Below, piece by piece: positions 16,718 through 28,752 of a stretch of DNA of 64,000 bases. The position numbers and the translations under genes were made by a program. How positions within the stretch are numbered: the first letter of the stretch is position 1; the number at the start of each line of letters is the position of its first letter. The stretch is from Desulfobulbus oligotrophicus. GTDB taxonomy: Bacteria > Desulfobacterota > Desulfobulbia > Desulfobulbales > Desulfobulbaceae. The DNA is taken from NCBI RefSeq assembly GCF_016446285.1, contig NZ_CP054140.1, forward strand, positions 1,655,501 through 1,719,500, written 5' to 3'. The notes under the pieces were generated by a model. That model searched no databases and was not told the origin of the DNA. It saw only the letters and a program-made list of their open reading frames with translations.

Positions 16718-17098
16718 ATGGCTGTAACAAAAGAAGATGTTATTGATTTCATTGCAAACATGACCGTTCTTGAGCTTTCTGAACTTATCAAGGAGCTGGA
16801 GGATAAGTTTGGGGTTTCAGCAGCTGCTCCCGTAGCTGTTGCAGCTGCAGCAGGGCCTGGTGAAGCCGGTCCTGTAGCTGAAGAAAAAACTGAGTTTGAT
16901 GTCATCCTGACAGGTGCAGGCGATCAAAAAATCAAAGTTATCAAAGAGGTCCGTGCCCTGACCTCACTGGGCCTTAAAGAGGCTAAAGATCTGGTTGAGG
17001 GTGTGCCTGCTCCCATTAAAGAGGGTGTTAATAAAGAAGAGGCCGAAGCTATCAAGACACAGATTGAAGCGGCTGGCGGTTCGGTCGAAATCAAATAA
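16718..17098 (+). CDS. rplL: 50S ribosomal protein L7/L12
   Basis: L7/L12 is the multi-copy stalk protein that recruits translation GTPases. The 126-residue protein has an N-terminal dimerisation domain, an alanine/proline/glycine hinge (about 40-55) and a C-terminal domain ending [25 protein letters not shown]-like with a final VEIK. ATG 16718 is preferred over ATG 16712, because AGGAGG (16705-16710) is 7 bases from the former and only 1 from the latter. Confidence 0.97.
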   Translation: MAVTKEDVIDFIANMTVLELSELIKELEDKFGVSAAAPVAVAAAAGPGEAGPVAEEKTEFDVILTGAGDQKIKVIKEVRALTSLGLKEAKDLVEGVPAPIKEGVNKEEAEAIKTQIEAAGGSVEIK

Positions 17099-17149
17099 CT
17101 ATTTCTCTCTCAGCAATCGGGTTTTTCCGATAGCGATCCTAATCGCAAG

Positions 17150-17185
17150 GTAACGCTATAGGGGCATCTCGCCCCGTAGCGTTAC
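17150..17185 (+). terminator. Hairpin/attenuator between rplL and rpoB
   Basis: GTAACGCTA (17150-17158) pairs with TAGCGTTAC (17177-17185). Inside, GGGGC pairs with GCCCC around a 5-base loop. Only TTCGTTTG follows. It sits where E. coli has its rplL-rpoB attenuator and RNase III site, so it likely lowers rpoBC output relative to the stalk proteins. Confidence 0.7.
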
Positions 17186-17298
17186 TTCGTTTGTAGGAAT
17201 TGACTTTTTTTACTTCCTATTCGTTGTTCTGTATACGTACAAAAATAACTGTCCATGAATAACACAATCTGTATCACGCGAAATTTTTTGAGGGGACT

Positions 17299-20200
17299 AT
17301 GAGAAGAGTACGCAAAAGTTTTGCCAAAACACATCAAGTTATAGAGCCACCCCATCTCATAGCAATGCAGCGGGAGTCGTATGAGAGTTTCCTTCAGCGT
17401 GATGTTGCGCCTGAGCAACGACGTGACCAGGGATTACAGGCCATCTTTCAAAGTGTCTTTCCCATTACTGATTTTAATGGTCTCTGCTCGTTACAGTTTG
17501 TACGATACTCCTTTGGGGAACCTAAATATACGGTCTCTGAATGCGTAGTTCGCGGGATGACCTATGAAGCGCCGCTTAAAATTACAGTACGGCTCATCAC
17601 CTTTGATGTTGACGAGGAGACCGGGGCTCAGTCGGTTCGCGATATCAAAGAGCAGGAAGTTTTTCTTGGCGCGCTGCCGCTCATGACTCAGGATGGAGTT
17701 TTTGTCATTAACGGCACTGAGCGGGTTATTGTTAATCAGCTGCAACGCTCTCCTGGTCTTTTTTATACACACGATGATGGGAAATCCCATGCTTCCGGAA
17801 AGCGTCTCTATTCAGCTCGTATTATTCCGGTTCGCGGTTCATGGCTGGACTTTGAGTTTGATATCAAAGATATACTGTATGTCCGCATCGACCGTCGCAG
17901 GAAACTGCCGGTCACTGTACTTCTCAAGGCATTGGGCTACAGTGATGAGGAGCTCCTCAATGATTTTTACTATTCGGACGAGATTCATTTTGATGGCCAG
18001 AATTATTCGATAGCCTTCAACACTGTCACCTTTGTTAACCAACGCCTGACAACCGATATTATCGATCCTGCCGACGGTTCTGTCATTGCCAAAACAGGCA
18101 AAAAGATAACCAAAACCCTTGCCAAAAAGATTGAAAATCTTGGCGACTGTTTTCTGCCGATCACCCTTGAAAATCTGTGCAGTCGAGTTTTTTCTCACGA
18201 TGTGGTGAGTGAACAGACCGGTGAAGTCCTCGCAAAGTGTAATGAGCCTGTTACTGAGACTGCGCTGCAAGCCATTGCCGAAGCCGGGATCACTCAATTT
18301 TCTCTGCTTTATATCGATGGTACACACTTTAGCAGCTCATTTCGCGAAACACTGCTGGCTGATAAGATAAAAGACACTGATGACGCTCTTGTCGAAATAT
18401 ACCGGCGTTTACGTCCATCCAGCCCGCCTACTCTGGAAGTCGCTAAATCATTTTTTGAGAATCTTTTTTTTAACCCTGCCACCTATGATTTGTCTGAGGT
18501 CGGGCGATACAAGATAAATTCGAGGTTAGGGCTCAACACCGCAATTGAGGTGCGGGCTTTAACCAGGGAAGACATCGTTGAGAGTGTTCGGCACTTGGTA
18601 CGTATTAAAGATGAGTTGAAAGATGGGGACGACATTGACCATCTTGGCAATCGTCGGGTACGAACAGTCGGTGAGTTGTGCGAAAATCAATTTCGCATGG
18701 GATTGGTCAGAATGGAGAGGGCAATCAAGGAGCGGATGACCCTTCAGGAAATTGAGACTTTAATGCCGCATGACCTGGTAAATCCTAAGCCGGTCACCTC
18801 TGCAATCAAAGAGTTTTTCGGCACCAGTCAGCTCTCTCAATTTATGGATCAGACTAATCCACTTTCAGAAGTGACCCATAAAAGAAGACTTTCCGCACTT
18901 GGACCGGGAGGTCTGTCCCGGGAACGAGCCGGTTTCGAGGTGCGGGACGTCCATCCAACCCATTATGGACGTATTTGTCCTGTTGAGACGCCGGAAGGAC
19001 CGAATATCGGTCTTATCGTCAGTCTTGCCACCTATGCGACAGTCAATCCCTATGGCTTTATCGAGACCCCTTATCGACATGTTACAGATCGAACGGTCTC
19101 TGAAGACTACACCTACCTTTCCGCCTTACAGGAAGAGGAGCATATTATAGCCCCGGCCAATGTGGCCATGGCCGATGGTCGACTGGCCGATGATTATCTG
19201 ATCGCTCGCCATGAAAGCGAGGTGTCCACAGTGGCGGCCGAAGAGGTAACCATGATGGATATTGCGCCTAATCAGATGGTTTCAATCGCTGCATCGCTGA
19301 TACCGTTCCTCGAAAATGATGATGCTAACCGGGCCTTAATGGGCGCGAATATGCAACGTCAGGCAGTACCGTTGATCAAACCGACGGCTCCGGTCGTCGG
19401 GACCGGTGTTGAGCAGTATGTGGCGAGGGATTCCGGTGTGTGCCTGCTTGCCGGCGGTGACGGTGTGGTCGAGGAGGCTGATGCCAACAGAGTTGTTGTC
19501 CGTTACGATGAGCCGGGTGTTGATGGATTTGAGACCGGTGTCGGTGTTTATCATCTGTCTAAATATAAAAAATCAAATCAGAATACCTGTTTTAACCAAA
19601 GGGCCCTGGTGTACCCCGGTGATCGCGTTGTAAAAGGAACTGTTCTTGCCGATGGCCCATCTACCGAGAGTGGGGAGCTTGCACTCGGCAGAAATGTGAC
19701 GGTTGCGTTCATGCCCTGGCGAGGTTACAACTTTGAGGACTCTATCCTGATTAATGAGCGGTTGCTGAAGGAGGATACCTTCACCTCGGTTCACATTGAA
19801 ATTTTTGAGATCATGGCCCGGGATACCAAACTGGGCAAGGAAGAAATTACACGTGACATCCCAAATGTTGGTGAAGAGGGGTTGCGCAATCTTGATGACT
19901 CAGGGATCGTCCGTATAGGTGCTGAAGTTCGTTCCGGAGACATGCTGGTTGGCAAAGTCACGCCAAAGGGTGAGACCATGCTTTCTCCGGAAGAGAAGTT
20001 GTTGCGTGCAATCTTTGGCGAAAAGGCAAGTGATGTTAAAGACTCTTCCCTGCGCGTTCCTCCTGGTGTTGAAGGTGTGGTTATTGATGCCAAGGTGTTT
20101 TCCAGAAAGGGTGTTGATAAGGATGACCGCACTTTAATGATTGAGGAGATAGAAATTGATCGTCTCAATCGTGACATGGAAGATGAGCTGAGAAGCTTGA

Positions 20201-21372
20201 GGAAAGGCGTACGCAGTGCGTTTGTCCATCTGCTTGATGGCCGTACTGTGAAGAGTGATGTCAAGAACAAGAAGGGGAAGATTCTGCTCAAACTGGGCAA
20301 GCAGTTGACTGCGGATATTCTCAACCAGGTGAGCTTTGACGAGTTACAGGAGCTTGATTTTGCTGAGAAAGCAAAGTTTGCCGATGAAATTGAGACGATT
20401 TTTCACCGGTACGCGAGTCAGTCAATTCTTGTCCGCAACCGCTACCAGGGAATTGTGGAGCGAATGGAAAAGGGCGATGACCTTCCCCCGGGCGTTGCCA
20501 AAATGGTTAAAATATATGTGGCAACAAAGCGCAAACTGGCTGTTGGTGATAAAATGGCCGGCCGGCATGGCAACAAGGGTGTTGTTTCCCGGTTGTTACC
20601 TGAAGAGGATATGCCGTTTTTTGCCGATGGCACCTCTGTTGACCTTGTTCTCAATCCATTGGGTGTGCCCTCCCGAATGAACGTCGGCCAGGTACTTGAG
20701 TGCCATCTTGGCTATGCTGCAAAGAAACTTGGCGAAGAGTTGTCGGCAATTGCAAGACGAAACGAGATCGGGCTTTTGAAACAACGTTTGCAATTCCTTT
20801 ATTCTCCTGAGGAGTACGCCAAAATTACCGAGGGGATGAGTGATGCTGAGCTGCTGGATTATATGGCAAAGCATATGCACGGTATTCTTGTCGCCACACC
20901 GGTTTTCGACGGTGCTTCAGAAATGGAGATCAGAAAGTTGCTGGTGGAAGCCAGTGGCAGCGAGGATGGTCAGGTAACGCTTTATGATGGTTTAACCGGT
21001 GAACCTTTTGATAACCAGGTAACGGTTGGGACCATGTATATGTTGAAATTGCATCATTTGGTTGACAATAAAATTCATGCCCGTTCAACAGGTCCTTACT
21101 CTTTGGTTACCCAGCAACCTCTCGGCGGGAAGGCTCAGTTCGGGGGACAGCGACTTGGTGAGATGGAAGTGTGGGCAATGGAGGCGTATGGCGCGGCCTA
21201 TACGCTCAAAGAGTTCCTCACCGTAAAGTCTGATGATGTTGAAGGACGAACGACAATGTACGAGAAAATTGTCAAAGGCAACAACTTTCTGGAAACAGGC
21301 ATGCCGGAATCTTTCCATGTTCTTGTAAAGGAGCTCAAAGGGCTTTGTTTAGATATTGAATTGCAAGAATAG
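17299..21372 (+). CDS. rpoB: DNA-directed RNA polymerase subunit beta
   Basis: RpoB forms one jaw of the RNA polymerase cleft and holds most of the rifampicin pocket. The 1357-residue protein is of the long, E. coli-like size. The rifampicin region ([19 protein letters not shown] followed by [13 protein letters not shown]) keeps the D, H and S residues that are changed in resistant mutants, so the enzyme should be sensitive. Downstream motifs [13 protein letters not shown] and the C-terminal clamp region ([20 protein letters not shown]) are present. rpoC follows after 95 bases. Confidence 0.99.
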   Translation: MRRVRKSFAKTHQVIEPPHLIAMQRESYESFLQRDVAPEQRRDQGLQAIFQSVFPITDFNGLCSLQFVRYSFGEPKYTVSECVVRGMTYEAPLKITVRLITFDVDEETGAQSVRDIKEQEVFLGALPLMTQDGVFVINGTERVIVNQLQRSPGLFYTHDDGKSHASGKRLYSARIIPVRGSWLDFEFDIKDILYVRIDRRRKLPVTVLLKALGYSDEELLNDFYYSDEIHFDGQNYSIAFNTVTFVNQRLTTDIIDPADGSVIAKTGKKITKTLAKKIENLGDCFLPITLENLCSRVFSHDVVSEQTGEVLAKCNEPVTETALQAIAEAGITQFSLLYIDGTHFSSSFRETLLADKIKDTDDALVEIYRRLRPSSPPTLEVAKSFFENLFFNPATYDLSEVGRYKINSRLGLNTAIEVRALTREDIVESVRHLVRIKDELKDGDDIDHLGNRRVRTVGELCENQFRMGLVRMERAIKERMTLQEIETLMPHDLVNPKPVTSAIKEFFGTSQLSQFMDQTNPLSEVTHKRRLSALGPGGLSRERAGFEVRDVHPTHYGRICPVETPEGPNIGLIVSLATYATVNPYGFIETPYRHVTDRTVSEDYTYLSALQEEEHIIAPANVAMADGRLADDYLIARHESEVSTVAAEEVTMMDIAPNQMVSIAASLIPFLENDDANRALMGANMQRQAVPLIKPTAPVVGTGVEQYVARDSGVCLLAGGDGVVEEADANRVVVRYDEPGVDGFETGVGVYHLSKYKKSNQNTCFNQRALVYPGDRVVKGTVLADGPSTESGELALGRNVTVAFMPWRGYNFEDSILINERLLKEDTFTSVHIEIFEIMARDTKLGKEEITRDIPNVGEEGLRNLDDSGIVRIGAEVRSGDMLVGKVTPKGETMLSPEEKLLRAIFGEKASDVKDSSLRVPPGVEGVVIDAKVFSRKGVDKDDRTLMIEEIEIDRLNRDMEDELRSLRKGVRSAFVHLLDGRTVKSDVKNKKGKILLKLGKQLTADILNQVSFDELQELDFAEKAKFADEIETIFHRYASQSILVRNRYQGIVERMEKGDDLPPGVAKMVKIYVATKRKLAVGDKMAGRHGNKGVVSRLLPEEDMPFFADGTSVDLVLNPLGVPSRMNVGQVLECHLGYAAKKLGEELSAIARRNEIGLLKQRLQFLYSPEEYAKITEGMSDAELLDYMAKHMHGILVATPVFDGASEMEIRKLLVEASGSEDGQVTLYDGLTGEPFDNQVTVGTMYMLKLHHLVDNKIHARSTGPYSLVTQQPLGGKAQFGGQRLGEMEVWAMEAYGAAYTLKEFLTVKSDDVEGRTTMYEKIVKGNNFLETGMPESFHVLVKELKGLCLDIELQE

Positions 21373-21467
21373 TCTGAGAGTGCTGAACATTGTGAGTAAA
21401 TTATGGCGGCATCGGGTCGCAAAATTTAACGCAACCGGATCGATTTGAACTGTAAATAGGTGATTAC

Positions 21468-24400
21468 GTGGAAGAACTGTTTAGTTTTTTTGCAAAGCCA
21501 AAGGGTCCTGTAACTTTCAACAAAGTGAGGATTTCTCTCGCTTCTCCGGAAAAGATCAGAGAGTGGTCCCATGGAGAAGTAAAAAAACCTGAAACAATTA
21601 ATTATCGTACCTTTAAACCGGAGCGTGATGGGCTCTTCTGTGCCAAAATCTTTGGCCCGGTTAAGGACTATGAGTGTAATTGCGGTAAGTATAAACGGAT
21701 GAAACACCGTGGTGTTGTTTGTGAAAAATGCGGTGTTGAGGTTATCCAGTCAAAGGTTCGTCGAGAAAGATTAGGACATATCGAACTCGCTGCGCCAGTC
21801 GCACATATCTGGTTTCTCAAGAGTTTGCCATCGAAAATCGGGGCTATTCTTGACATGACCCTGAAACAGCTGGAGCGTATTCTTTACTTTGAGGCATATG
21901 TTGTTGTTGCCTCCGAGGTTGACGAGTTACCCGCCAGCACGCTGCTGAATGAGGAGCAGTACCGAGTTGCCCTTGAGGAGCATCCCGGTAAATTTAGAGT
22001 AGGCATTGGTGCTGAGGCTATTCGCGAGCTGCTTGTATCGTTAGATTTGAAGCAGTTGTCCGACACCTTGCGTCAGGAAATGAAAGAAACCGGTTCGGTA
22101 ACCAAACGTACTAAATTCGGAAAACGGCTCAATGTAGTCGAGGCATTTCGTGACTCCGGCAATCGTCCGGAATGGATGATCCTTGAGGTTATTCCCGTCT
22201 TACCACCGGATTTACGGCCACTTGTCCCTTTGGAGGGCGGTCGTTTTGCAACCTCGGATCTCAACGATCTGTACCGACGGGTTATTAATCGGAATAACCG
22301 TTTGAAAAGGCTGCTCGAACTTGATGCCCCCGATATCATCATTCGCAACGAGAAGCGGATGTTGCAAGAGGCGGTGGATGTTCTGTTCGACAACGGTCGC
22401 CGCGGGCGAACCATTACCGGACCGAACAAGAGACCCCTTAAGTCGCTTTCAGACATGTTGAAGGGTAAGCAGGGGCGGTTCCGACAGAATCTGTTGGGCA
22501 AGCGTGTCGATTATTCCGGTCGTTCAGTTATTGTTGTTGGACCACATCTTCGGCTTCACCAGTGTGGACTGCCCAAGAGGATGGCTTTAGAGCTGTTTAA
22601 GCCCTTCATTTACAACAAATTAGAGCGGGAAGGTTATGTAACGACCATTAAAAGCGCTCGAAAAATGGTGGAAAAGGGCGTCAAGGAAGTATGGGATGTG
22701 CTTGATGATATTGTGCAGGAATACCCGGTTATCCTCAACCGTGCTCCAACTCTGCACCGCTTGGGCATGCAGGCGTTTGAGGTTGTCCTCATCGAAGGCA
22801 AGGCTATCCAGCTGCATCCGTTGGTGTGCGCTGCGTTTAATGCCGACTTCGACGGTGATCAGATGGCCGTTCATGTTCCTCTTTCAGTTGAGGCACAGGT
22901 CGAAGCACGCGTCCTGATGATGTCCACTAACAATATTTTATCCCCGGCAAACGGTGTCCCTATCATAATTCCAAGTCAGGACATCGTTCTTGGATTGTAC
23001 TATATGACCCGTGAGCGTGTCGGTATGAAAGGCGAAGGTTCAATTTTCGGATCTCCTGCCGAAGCCCGCGTAGCGTATGATCACGGGGCCGTCCACATGC
23101 AGGCCATGGTTAAAGTCCGGGTTAGGGATACCCTTGTTGATACCACCGTCGGTCGGATTCTGGTGGGAGAGCTGTTGCCCCATAAAGTCCCGTACTCACT
23201 GGTTAATAAAGAGTTGGTCAAAAAAGAATTATCTTTTCTGATCGACTATGTGTATCGGCACTGTGGAACCAAGGACACCGTTATTCTCGCCGATCGATTG
23301 AAAGATCTGGGGTATGAACATGCAACTCGGGCCGGTATTTCAATTTGTATAAATGACATGAAGATTCCTGTCCGCAAAGAGGAGTTTGTGGAGGATGCGG
23401 AACGTGAGGCCGCTGATGTTGACCAGCAATATGCGGATGGTCTGATCACTGATGGAGAGAAATATAACAAGATTATCGATATCTGGTCGAAAGCCACGGA
23501 TAAGATCACCAAGGAGATGATGGATGAAATGGCCGTGGAGTACGTGGCCGATTCTTCAGGAGTGGTACGCGATATAAAGAGTTTTAACACCGTGTATATC
23601 ATGGCTGATTCCGGTGCCCGCGGTTCCAAAGATCAGATTCGACAGCTGGCGGGTATGCGAGGGCTCATGGCAAAACCGTCCGGTGAGATTATCGAAACAC
23701 CGATTAAGGCCAATTTTCGGGAAGGATTAAGTGTCCTTGAGTACTTTATCTCAACTCATGGAGCTCGTAAGGGACTGGCGGATACGGCACTGAAAACGGC
23801 CAACTCCGGTTATTTAACCCGAAGGCTTGTTGATGTTGCCCAGGACACGACCATTGTGATGAAAGATTGCCAGACAATGCGCGGTACTTTGGCAGAACCT
23901 CTGATTGAGGGTGGCGAGGTTATAGTGCGCATCGGTGAACGTATTCTTGGTCGTGTAGCTCTGGAAGACGTTGTCGACCCGCACACCGGCGAGATGCTGG
24001 TGGAAATGGATGAGGAGATCACTGAGGATCGGGTTGAGGCCATTGAAGCGGCGGGTATTGATCGGGTTTATATCAGATCTGTACTGACCTGTGAGGCTAA
24101 GCGTGGAATTTGTGCCATGTGCTATGGTCGTGATCTTGGACGTGGGCACATGGTTAACATCGGTGAAGCGGTGGGCATTATAGCTGCTCAGTCCATTGGC
24201 GAGCCGGGCACACAGCTGACCATGCGTACATTCCATATCGGTGGCACGGCCCGAGGAGCAGTGGAGCAGGCAGAGGTCCGTACGCAACGAGGAGGACAGA
24301 TCTGCTATAAGAATCTGCATGCAATTGTCAATGATGAGGGGTTTCAGGTGGCGATGAGCCGTAATGCCGAAATCACCGTGCTGGACGATTTGGGTGTGGA

Positions 24401-25538
24401 TAGGGAACGATTCCCAGTCCCCTATGGGGCAACACTCCGGATTCGTGAGGGCCAATCAGTCGATCCGGGTACTGTCATAGCTGATTGGGATGCCTTTTCC
24501 ATTCCCATTGTCGCCGAAGTCGGCGGTAAGATAAAGTATGGTGATGTGGTTGAAGGTGATACCATGCAGGAGCGTGTCGATCAGATCACTGGAAAGGCAA
24601 GCAAGGTGATTACACCGGGTACGTCAGCCAAGCAGATGAACCCTCGCATTTCACTCAAGGATGAGCGCGGTAGAACTGTCAAGCTGCCCGGGGAGGAGGT
24701 AGCAGCCCGTTATCCCCTTCCTATTGGTTCGATTATCACGGTCAATGAGCATGACATGGTTTCTCCGGGAACGGTTATTGCCAAGATTCCACGTGAGACA
24801 ACCAAAACAAAAGACATCACCGGTGGTCTGCCTCGGGTTGCCGAGTTGTTTGAAGTTCGTAAACCAAAGGAGCCGGCAATTATATCGGAGGTTGACGGGA
24901 GGGTCAGTTTCGGCAAGGACCTCAAAGGTAAACGTCGGGTGATCGTGACTCCTGAAATTGGCGAGCCTAAGGAGTATTTGATACCAAAGTCGAAGCACAT
25001 CACTGTCCATGAGAATGATAGAGTGGAAGCGGGTGATCCTCTAATGGAAGGAATTCGTCTGCCCGCCGATATCCTGCAGGTGAAAGGTGCAGAGGAACTG
25101 GCGCGCTTTTTAGTGAATGAGATTCAAGAGGTCTATCGTCTCCAGGGAGTAAAAATAAACGATAAACATATCGAGACAATTGTGCGGCAAATGCTGAAAA
25201 GAGTACGGATTTCTGATGCTGGAGATTCACGATTCGTGCTTGATCAGCAAATTGAGTGGTGGAAATTCCAGGAGGAAAACGAGCGTTTACTGCGTGAAGG
25301 GCTGCAGCCCGCTTCGGCGGAACCGCTACTGTTGGGTGTGACTAAGGCTTCTCTGTCAACAGATTCATTTATATCTGCCGCTTCTTTCCAGGAGACAACC
25401 AAGGTGTTGACGAATGCGGCAATGGCGGGAAAAGTTGATGATCTTTCCGGATTAAAAGAGAATGTGATCATGGGGAGGTTGATAACCGCTGGGACAGGGT
25501 TGACGCGGTACAGGTTGCATGAGGAGAAAGAAGAGTGA
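21468..25538 (+). CDS. rpoC: DNA-directed RNA polymerase subunit beta'
   Basis: RpoC carries the catalytic magnesium site. The 1356-residue protein has the N-terminal zinc site ([20 protein letters not shown]), the catalytic NADFDGD at about residues 457-463 and the second zinc site ([13 protein letters not shown]). The trigger loop region with [19 protein letters not shown] is intact. The start is GTG 21468 after ATAGGTGATTAC, giving the family N-terminus. No interruption is seen. Confidence 0.99.
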   Translation: MEELFSFFAKPKGPVTFNKVRISLASPEKIREWSHGEVKKPETINYRTFKPERDGLFCAKIFGPVKDYECNCGKYKRMKHRGVVCEKCGVEVIQSKVRRERLGHIELAAPVAHIWFLKSLPSKIGAILDMTLKQLERILYFEAYVVVASEVDELPASTLLNEEQYRVALEEHPGKFRVGIGAEAIRELLVSLDLKQLSDTLRQEMKETGSVTKRTKFGKRLNVVEAFRDSGNRPEWMILEVIPVLPPDLRPLVPLEGGRFATSDLNDLYRRVINRNNRLKRLLELDAPDIIIRNEKRMLQEAVDVLFDNGRRGRTITGPNKRPLKSLSDMLKGKQGRFRQNLLGKRVDYSGRSVIVVGPHLRLHQCGLPKRMALELFKPFIYNKLEREGYVTTIKSARKMVEKGVKEVWDVLDDIVQEYPVILNRAPTLHRLGMQAFEVVLIEGKAIQLHPLVCAAFNADFDGDQMAVHVPLSVEAQVEARVLMMSTNNILSPANGVPIIIPSQDIVLGLYYMTRERVGMKGEGSIFGSPAEARVAYDHGAVHMQAMVKVRVRDTLVDTTVGRILVGELLPHKVPYSLVNKELVKKELSFLIDYVYRHCGTKDTVILADRLKDLGYEHATRAGISICINDMKIPVRKEEFVEDAEREAADVDQQYADGLITDGEKYNKIIDIWSKATDKITKEMMDEMAVEYVADSSGVVRDIKSFNTVYIMADSGARGSKDQIRQLAGMRGLMAKPSGEIIETPIKANFREGLSVLEYFISTHGARKGLADTALKTANSGYLTRRLVDVAQDTTIVMKDCQTMRGTLAEPLIEGGEVIVRIGERILGRVALEDVVDPHTGEMLVEMDEEITEDRVEAIEAAGIDRVYIRSVLTCEAKRGICAMCYGRDLGRGHMVNIGEAVGIIAAQSIGEPGTQLTMRTFHIGGTARGAVEQAEVRTQRGGQICYKNLHAIVNDEGFQVAMSRNAEITVLDDLGVDRERFPVPYGATLRIREGQSVDPGTVIADWDAFSIPIVAEVGGKIKYGDVVEGDTMQERVDQITGKASKVITPGTSAKQMNPRISLKDERGRTVKLPGEEVAARYPLPIGSIITVNEHDMVSPGTVIAKIPRETTKTKDITGGLPRVAELFEVRKPKEPAIISEVDGRVSFGKDLKGKRRVIVTPEIGEPKEYLIPKSKHITVHENDRVEAGDPLMEGIRLPADILQVKGAEELARFLVNEIQEVYRLQGVKINDKHIETIVRQMLKRVRISDAGDSRFVLDQQIEWWKFQEENERLLREGLQPASAEPLLLGVTKASLSTDSFISAASFQETTKVLTNAAMAGKVDDLSGLKENVIMGRLITAGTGLTRYRLHEEKEE

Positions 25539-25550
25539 CGAATATAGACG

Positions 25551-25579
25551 TTGATTTTCCATTTACATTGTATTATAAT
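25551..25579 (+). promoter_or_regulatory. Promoter of the str operon
   Basis: TTGATT (25551-25556) and a perfect TATAAT (25574-25579) are separated by exactly 17 bases, in the 104-base gap between rpoC and rpsL. It is among the strongest promoter-like pairs in the window. Confidence 0.75.
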
Positions 25580-25642
25580 TATTCCTTTATATATTTTTGT
25601 TTAGCAAAAGAGCACCGTGCTACTTTCTGAGGAGCTGACTGC

Positions 25643-26014
25643 ATGCCTACGATTAACCAATTGGTCAGAAATCGACGCAAGAAGATAACCAAAAACACCA
25701 ACACTCCCGCCTTGCAGAGTTGTCCGCAAAAGCGCGGGGTCTGTGTCCGGGTGTATACGACGACTCCCAAGAAGCCGAACTCGGCTTTGCGAAAAGTTGC
25801 AAGGGTTCGTCTGACAAACGGAATTGAGGTTGCTTCTTATATACCAGGGATTGGACACAACCTGCAGGAGCACTCGGTTGTGCTCATTCGAGGTGGTCGT
25901 GTTAGGGACTTGCCGGGTGTTCGGTATCATATTGTACGTGGAACCCTGGATACACTCGGGGTTAACGAGCGGCGGCAGGGTCGATCAAAATATGGGGCTA
26001 AGCGCCCTAAATAA
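25643..26014 (+). CDS. rpsL: 30S ribosomal protein S12
   Basis: S12 sits at the decoding centre and controls accuracy and streptomycin response. The 123-residue protein has the conserved loop [17 protein letters not shown] with K43. In the second loop, position 88 is arginine ([13 protein letters not shown]) where E. coli has lysine. K88R is a known streptomycin-resistance change in E. coli and Mycobacterium tuberculosis. D89, the RimO methylthiolation target in E. coli, is kept. The ribosome site is GAGGAG. Confidence 0.98.
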   Translation: MPTINQLVRNRRKKITKNTNTPALQSCPQKRGVCVRVYTTTPKKPNSALRKVARVRLTNGIEVASYIPGIGHNLQEHSVVLIRGGRVRDLPGVRYHIVRGTLDTLGVNERRQGRSKYGAKRPK

Positions 26015-26046
26015 ATTTCGTCACATGATGTGGGGCGGGTGAAGGT

Positions 26047-26520
26047 ATGCCTAGAAAGAAGATGTTGGAAAAGCGGTCGGTTGCTCCTGATCCAAGGTAT
26101 AATTCGGTGTTGGTGGCAAAATTTACTAACGGGCTGATGGTTGCGGGTAAAAAGACCGTTGCCAGGCGGCTCTTTTATGATGCCATGAGTATCGTCGGCA
26201 ACAAGCTGCCCGATCAGGAGCCGCTCGTTGTTTTTGAAGAGGCCATGGAAAATGTCAGGCCACGGGTTGAGGTGAAGAGCCGGCGTGTTGGTGGGGCGAC
26301 TTATCAGGTGCCCGTAGAGGTACGTCCGGAGCGAAGAAATGCGCTGGCCATCAGATGGATTATAAATAATTCAAAAGGGCGATCCGGTCAAACCATGTCG
26401 GAGCGACTGGCTGCCGAATTGCTGGATGCTTTTAATAATCGAGGTGCCTCGGTTAAGAAAAAAGATGATACGCATAAAATGGCTGAGGCAAACAAGGCTT
26501 TCGCACATTACCGTTGGTAA
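26047..26520 (+). CDS. rpsG: 30S ribosomal protein S7
   Basis: S7 nucleates assembly of the 30S head and touches E-site tRNA. The 157-residue protein begins [20 protein letters not shown] and has the [20 protein letters not shown] motif. It follows rpsL by 32 bases in the standard str order. A repressor role for S7 in this operon is known elsewhere; I do not see its target clearly here. Confidence 0.98.
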   Translation: MPRKKMLEKRSVAPDPRYNSVLVAKFTNGLMVAGKKTVARRLFYDAMSIVGNKLPDQEPLVVFEEAMENVRPRVEVKSRRVGGATYQVPVEVRPERRNALAIRWIINNSKGRSGQTMSERLAAELLDAFNNRGASVKKKDDTHKMAEANKAFAHYRW

Positions 26521-26644
26521 CAGGATTTTAGCTGCGTGTGCAGGAAAGTGGATTGACAAAGAGAGGGTTCTGGGTTAAAAACAACGGCATTTTTCTGAAG
26601 CTTTAAGCTGGAGGATGTTGTTTACGTAGAGCAGGGTGAAGGTA

Positions 26645-28723
26645 GTGGCAGGGGGAGAACCATTAGCCAGTGTGCGCAATATAGGCATAATGGCCCATAT
26701 CGATGCGGGAAAGACAACCACTACCGAGCGTATCCTGTTTTACACTGGTCGCTCTCATAAGTATGGAGAAGTTCATGATGGTGCGGCGATCATGGACTGG
26801 ATGGAGCAGGAGCAGGAGAGAGGGATAACGATCACTTCAGCCGCCACGACCTGCAATTGGCGAAACCACCGGATCAACATTATTGACACTCCCGGTCATG
26901 TTGATTTTACAGTCGAAGTTGAACGCAGCTTGCGTGTGCTGGATGGGGTTGTTGCTGTTTTTTGTGCTGTTGGTGGTGTGGAGCCGCAATCTGAAACTGT
27001 TTGGAGGCAGGCGGACCGCTATAAGATTCCGCGAATTGCCTTTGTTAATAAGATGGATAGGGTCGGGGCATCGTTTCACGGGTGCCTCGAGGAAATTGAA
27101 GATCGATTGGGCGCTAATCCAGTGGCGGTCAACCTCCCGATCGGTTGTGAAGAGACCTTCTCCGGGGTCATCGATTTGGTGGAGATGCAGGCACTCCGAT
27201 TCGATGAGGCGTCCCTGGGGCAGGTGGTTATCAGTGAACCTATACCAGATTCACTAGTTGGCGAATCATCGGCTGCCCGAATGACACTCCTCGAGAAGTT
27301 GGCCGACTTCGATGAGGGGGTCATGGAAAAATATTTAAATGATCAAGAGATCCCTTCTGACGAGCTTCGTGCAGCTTTGCGTAAAGCAACGCTTGCTCTT
27401 GAGGTCGTGCCGGTGCTTTGCGGGTCTGCATTCAAGAATAAAGGGGTGCAGCCCCTGCTTGATGCCATAACAGCTTATCTGCCGTCACCTGTTGATATTC
27501 CGCCGGTTGAAGGGCTGGATAAAAAAGGGGAGACGCTGGTACGTAAGGCTGGTGCGGATGAACGGTTATGCGGGTTGGTTTTTAAACTGCAAACAGATCC
27601 CTATGTAGGAAACCTGGCCTTTATTCGTATCTATTCCGGGGTGCTGAGGGTGGGTGACAGGGTAACAAACCCTCGTAACGGAAAGACTGAAAAGATTCCG
27701 AAACTTTTAAAGCTTCATGCCAATAAACGCGAAGAGGTTGATTGTATATCAGCAGGCGATATCGGCGCTGTGGCGGGTCTGAAGTTTACCGGCACCGGAG
27801 ATACTCTTTGCGCTTTGGGCGATTATATACTGTTGGAGCGGATACAGTTTCCTGAGCCGGTAATAGGCATTGCCATTGAACCGAAGACAAAGGCGGATGA
27901 AAAGCATCTTGCTGAAAGTCTGTCTAAGATCGCCCAGGAAGACCCAAGTTTCAAGATTACAGTCAGTGACGAAACTGGGCAGACAATAATAGCAGGCATG
28001 GGGGAGCTGCACCTGGATATTATTGTCGAGCGACTTGTGCGTGACTTTAAGGTGGCCGCTAATATTGGTAAGCCGCAGGTTGCCTATCGAGAGAAAATCA
28101 CACAGCCATGCAGGGCTGAGGGTCGGTTTGAATCGATGGGGACTGGCAAGGAACAGTTCGGTCATGTTGAAATAGAACTGTTGCCCGGGGAAAAAGGATC
28201 AGGGAATCAATTTTACTGCTGCGTTGATGAGGATGTTATACCCTCTGCCTTTGTTGAGACAATACGTAAAGGGGTATTGGGTAGCTTTGATTCCGGGCCA
28301 CTGGTCGGTTATCCGATGATTGATGTTGTTGCAAGGTTGGTTGGTGGTTCGTACGATGAAAACAAGTCGACGGACATGGCCTTCGGCGTTGCCGCTACAG
28401 TGGCTTCCCGAAAGGCTGCGGTGCAGGGGCATCCTGTGTTGCTGGAGCCGGTGATGGATCTCCAGATTGTGTCTCCTGAAGAGTATTTGGGTGATGTGCT
28501 GAACGACCTGAATAAAAAAGGTGCTCAGGTGCAGGGCGTGGAAGTCGAACGCGGTAGACAGCTTATATTTGCTAAGGCACCACTGGCAGAGTTGTTTGGA
28601 TATTCGACGGATTTACGTTCAGCCACCCAGGGCAGAGCGACGTTTACAATGATTTTCAGTGAATTTGCAGTGGTCCCTGATAGGCGAGCTGAAGTCACTC
28701 TGCAGAAAATAAAAGGGGTCTAA
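26645..28723 (+). CDS. fusA: Elongation factor G
   Basis: EF-G is the translocation GTPase. The protein begins [20 protein letters not shown] (P-loop AHIDAGKT) and has DTPGH and NKMD, then domains II-V to a normal total of 692 residues. The start is uncertain. GTG 26645 has AGGG 8 bases upstream and gives a typical short leader; GTG 26636 is also in frame. Further upstream, ATG 26615 lies in the same frame but is cut off after four codons by TAG 26627. The G-domain sequence [20 protein letters not shown] is of canonical EF-G type. Confidence 0.96.
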   Translation: MAGGEPLASVRNIGIMAHIDAGKTTTTERILFYTGRSHKYGEVHDGAAIMDWMEQEQERGITITSAATTCNWRNHRINIIDTPGHVDFTVEVERSLRVLDGVVAVFCAVGGVEPQSETVWRQADRYKIPRIAFVNKMDRVGASFHGCLEEIEDRLGANPVAVNLPIGCEETFSGVIDLVEMQALRFDEASLGQVVISEPIPDSLVGESSAARMTLLEKLADFDEGVMEKYLNDQEIPSDELRAALRKATLALEVVPVLCGSAFKNKGVQPLLDAITAYLPSPVDIPPVEGLDKKGETLVRKAGADERLCGLVFKLQTDPYVGNLAFIRIYSGVLRVGDRVTNPRNGKTEKIPKLLKLHANKREEVDCISAGDIGAVAGLKFTGTGDTLCALGDYILLERIQFPEPVIGIAIEPKTKADEKHLAESLSKIAQEDPSFKITVSDETGQTIIAGMGELHLDIIVERLVRDFKVAANIGKPQVAYREKITQPCRAEGRFESMGTGKEQFGHVEIELLPGEKGSGNQFYCCVDEDVIPSAFVETIRKGVLGSFDSGPLVGYPMIDVVARLVGGSYDENKSTDMAFGVAATVASRKAAVQGHPVLLEPVMDLQIVSPEEYLGDVLNDLNKKGAQVQGVEVERGRQLIFAKAPLAELFGYSTDLRSATQGRATFTMIFSEFAVVPDRRAEVTLQKIKGV

Positions 28724-28752
28724 CTGCAAAATTTAAGATCAAGGTGTATGAG

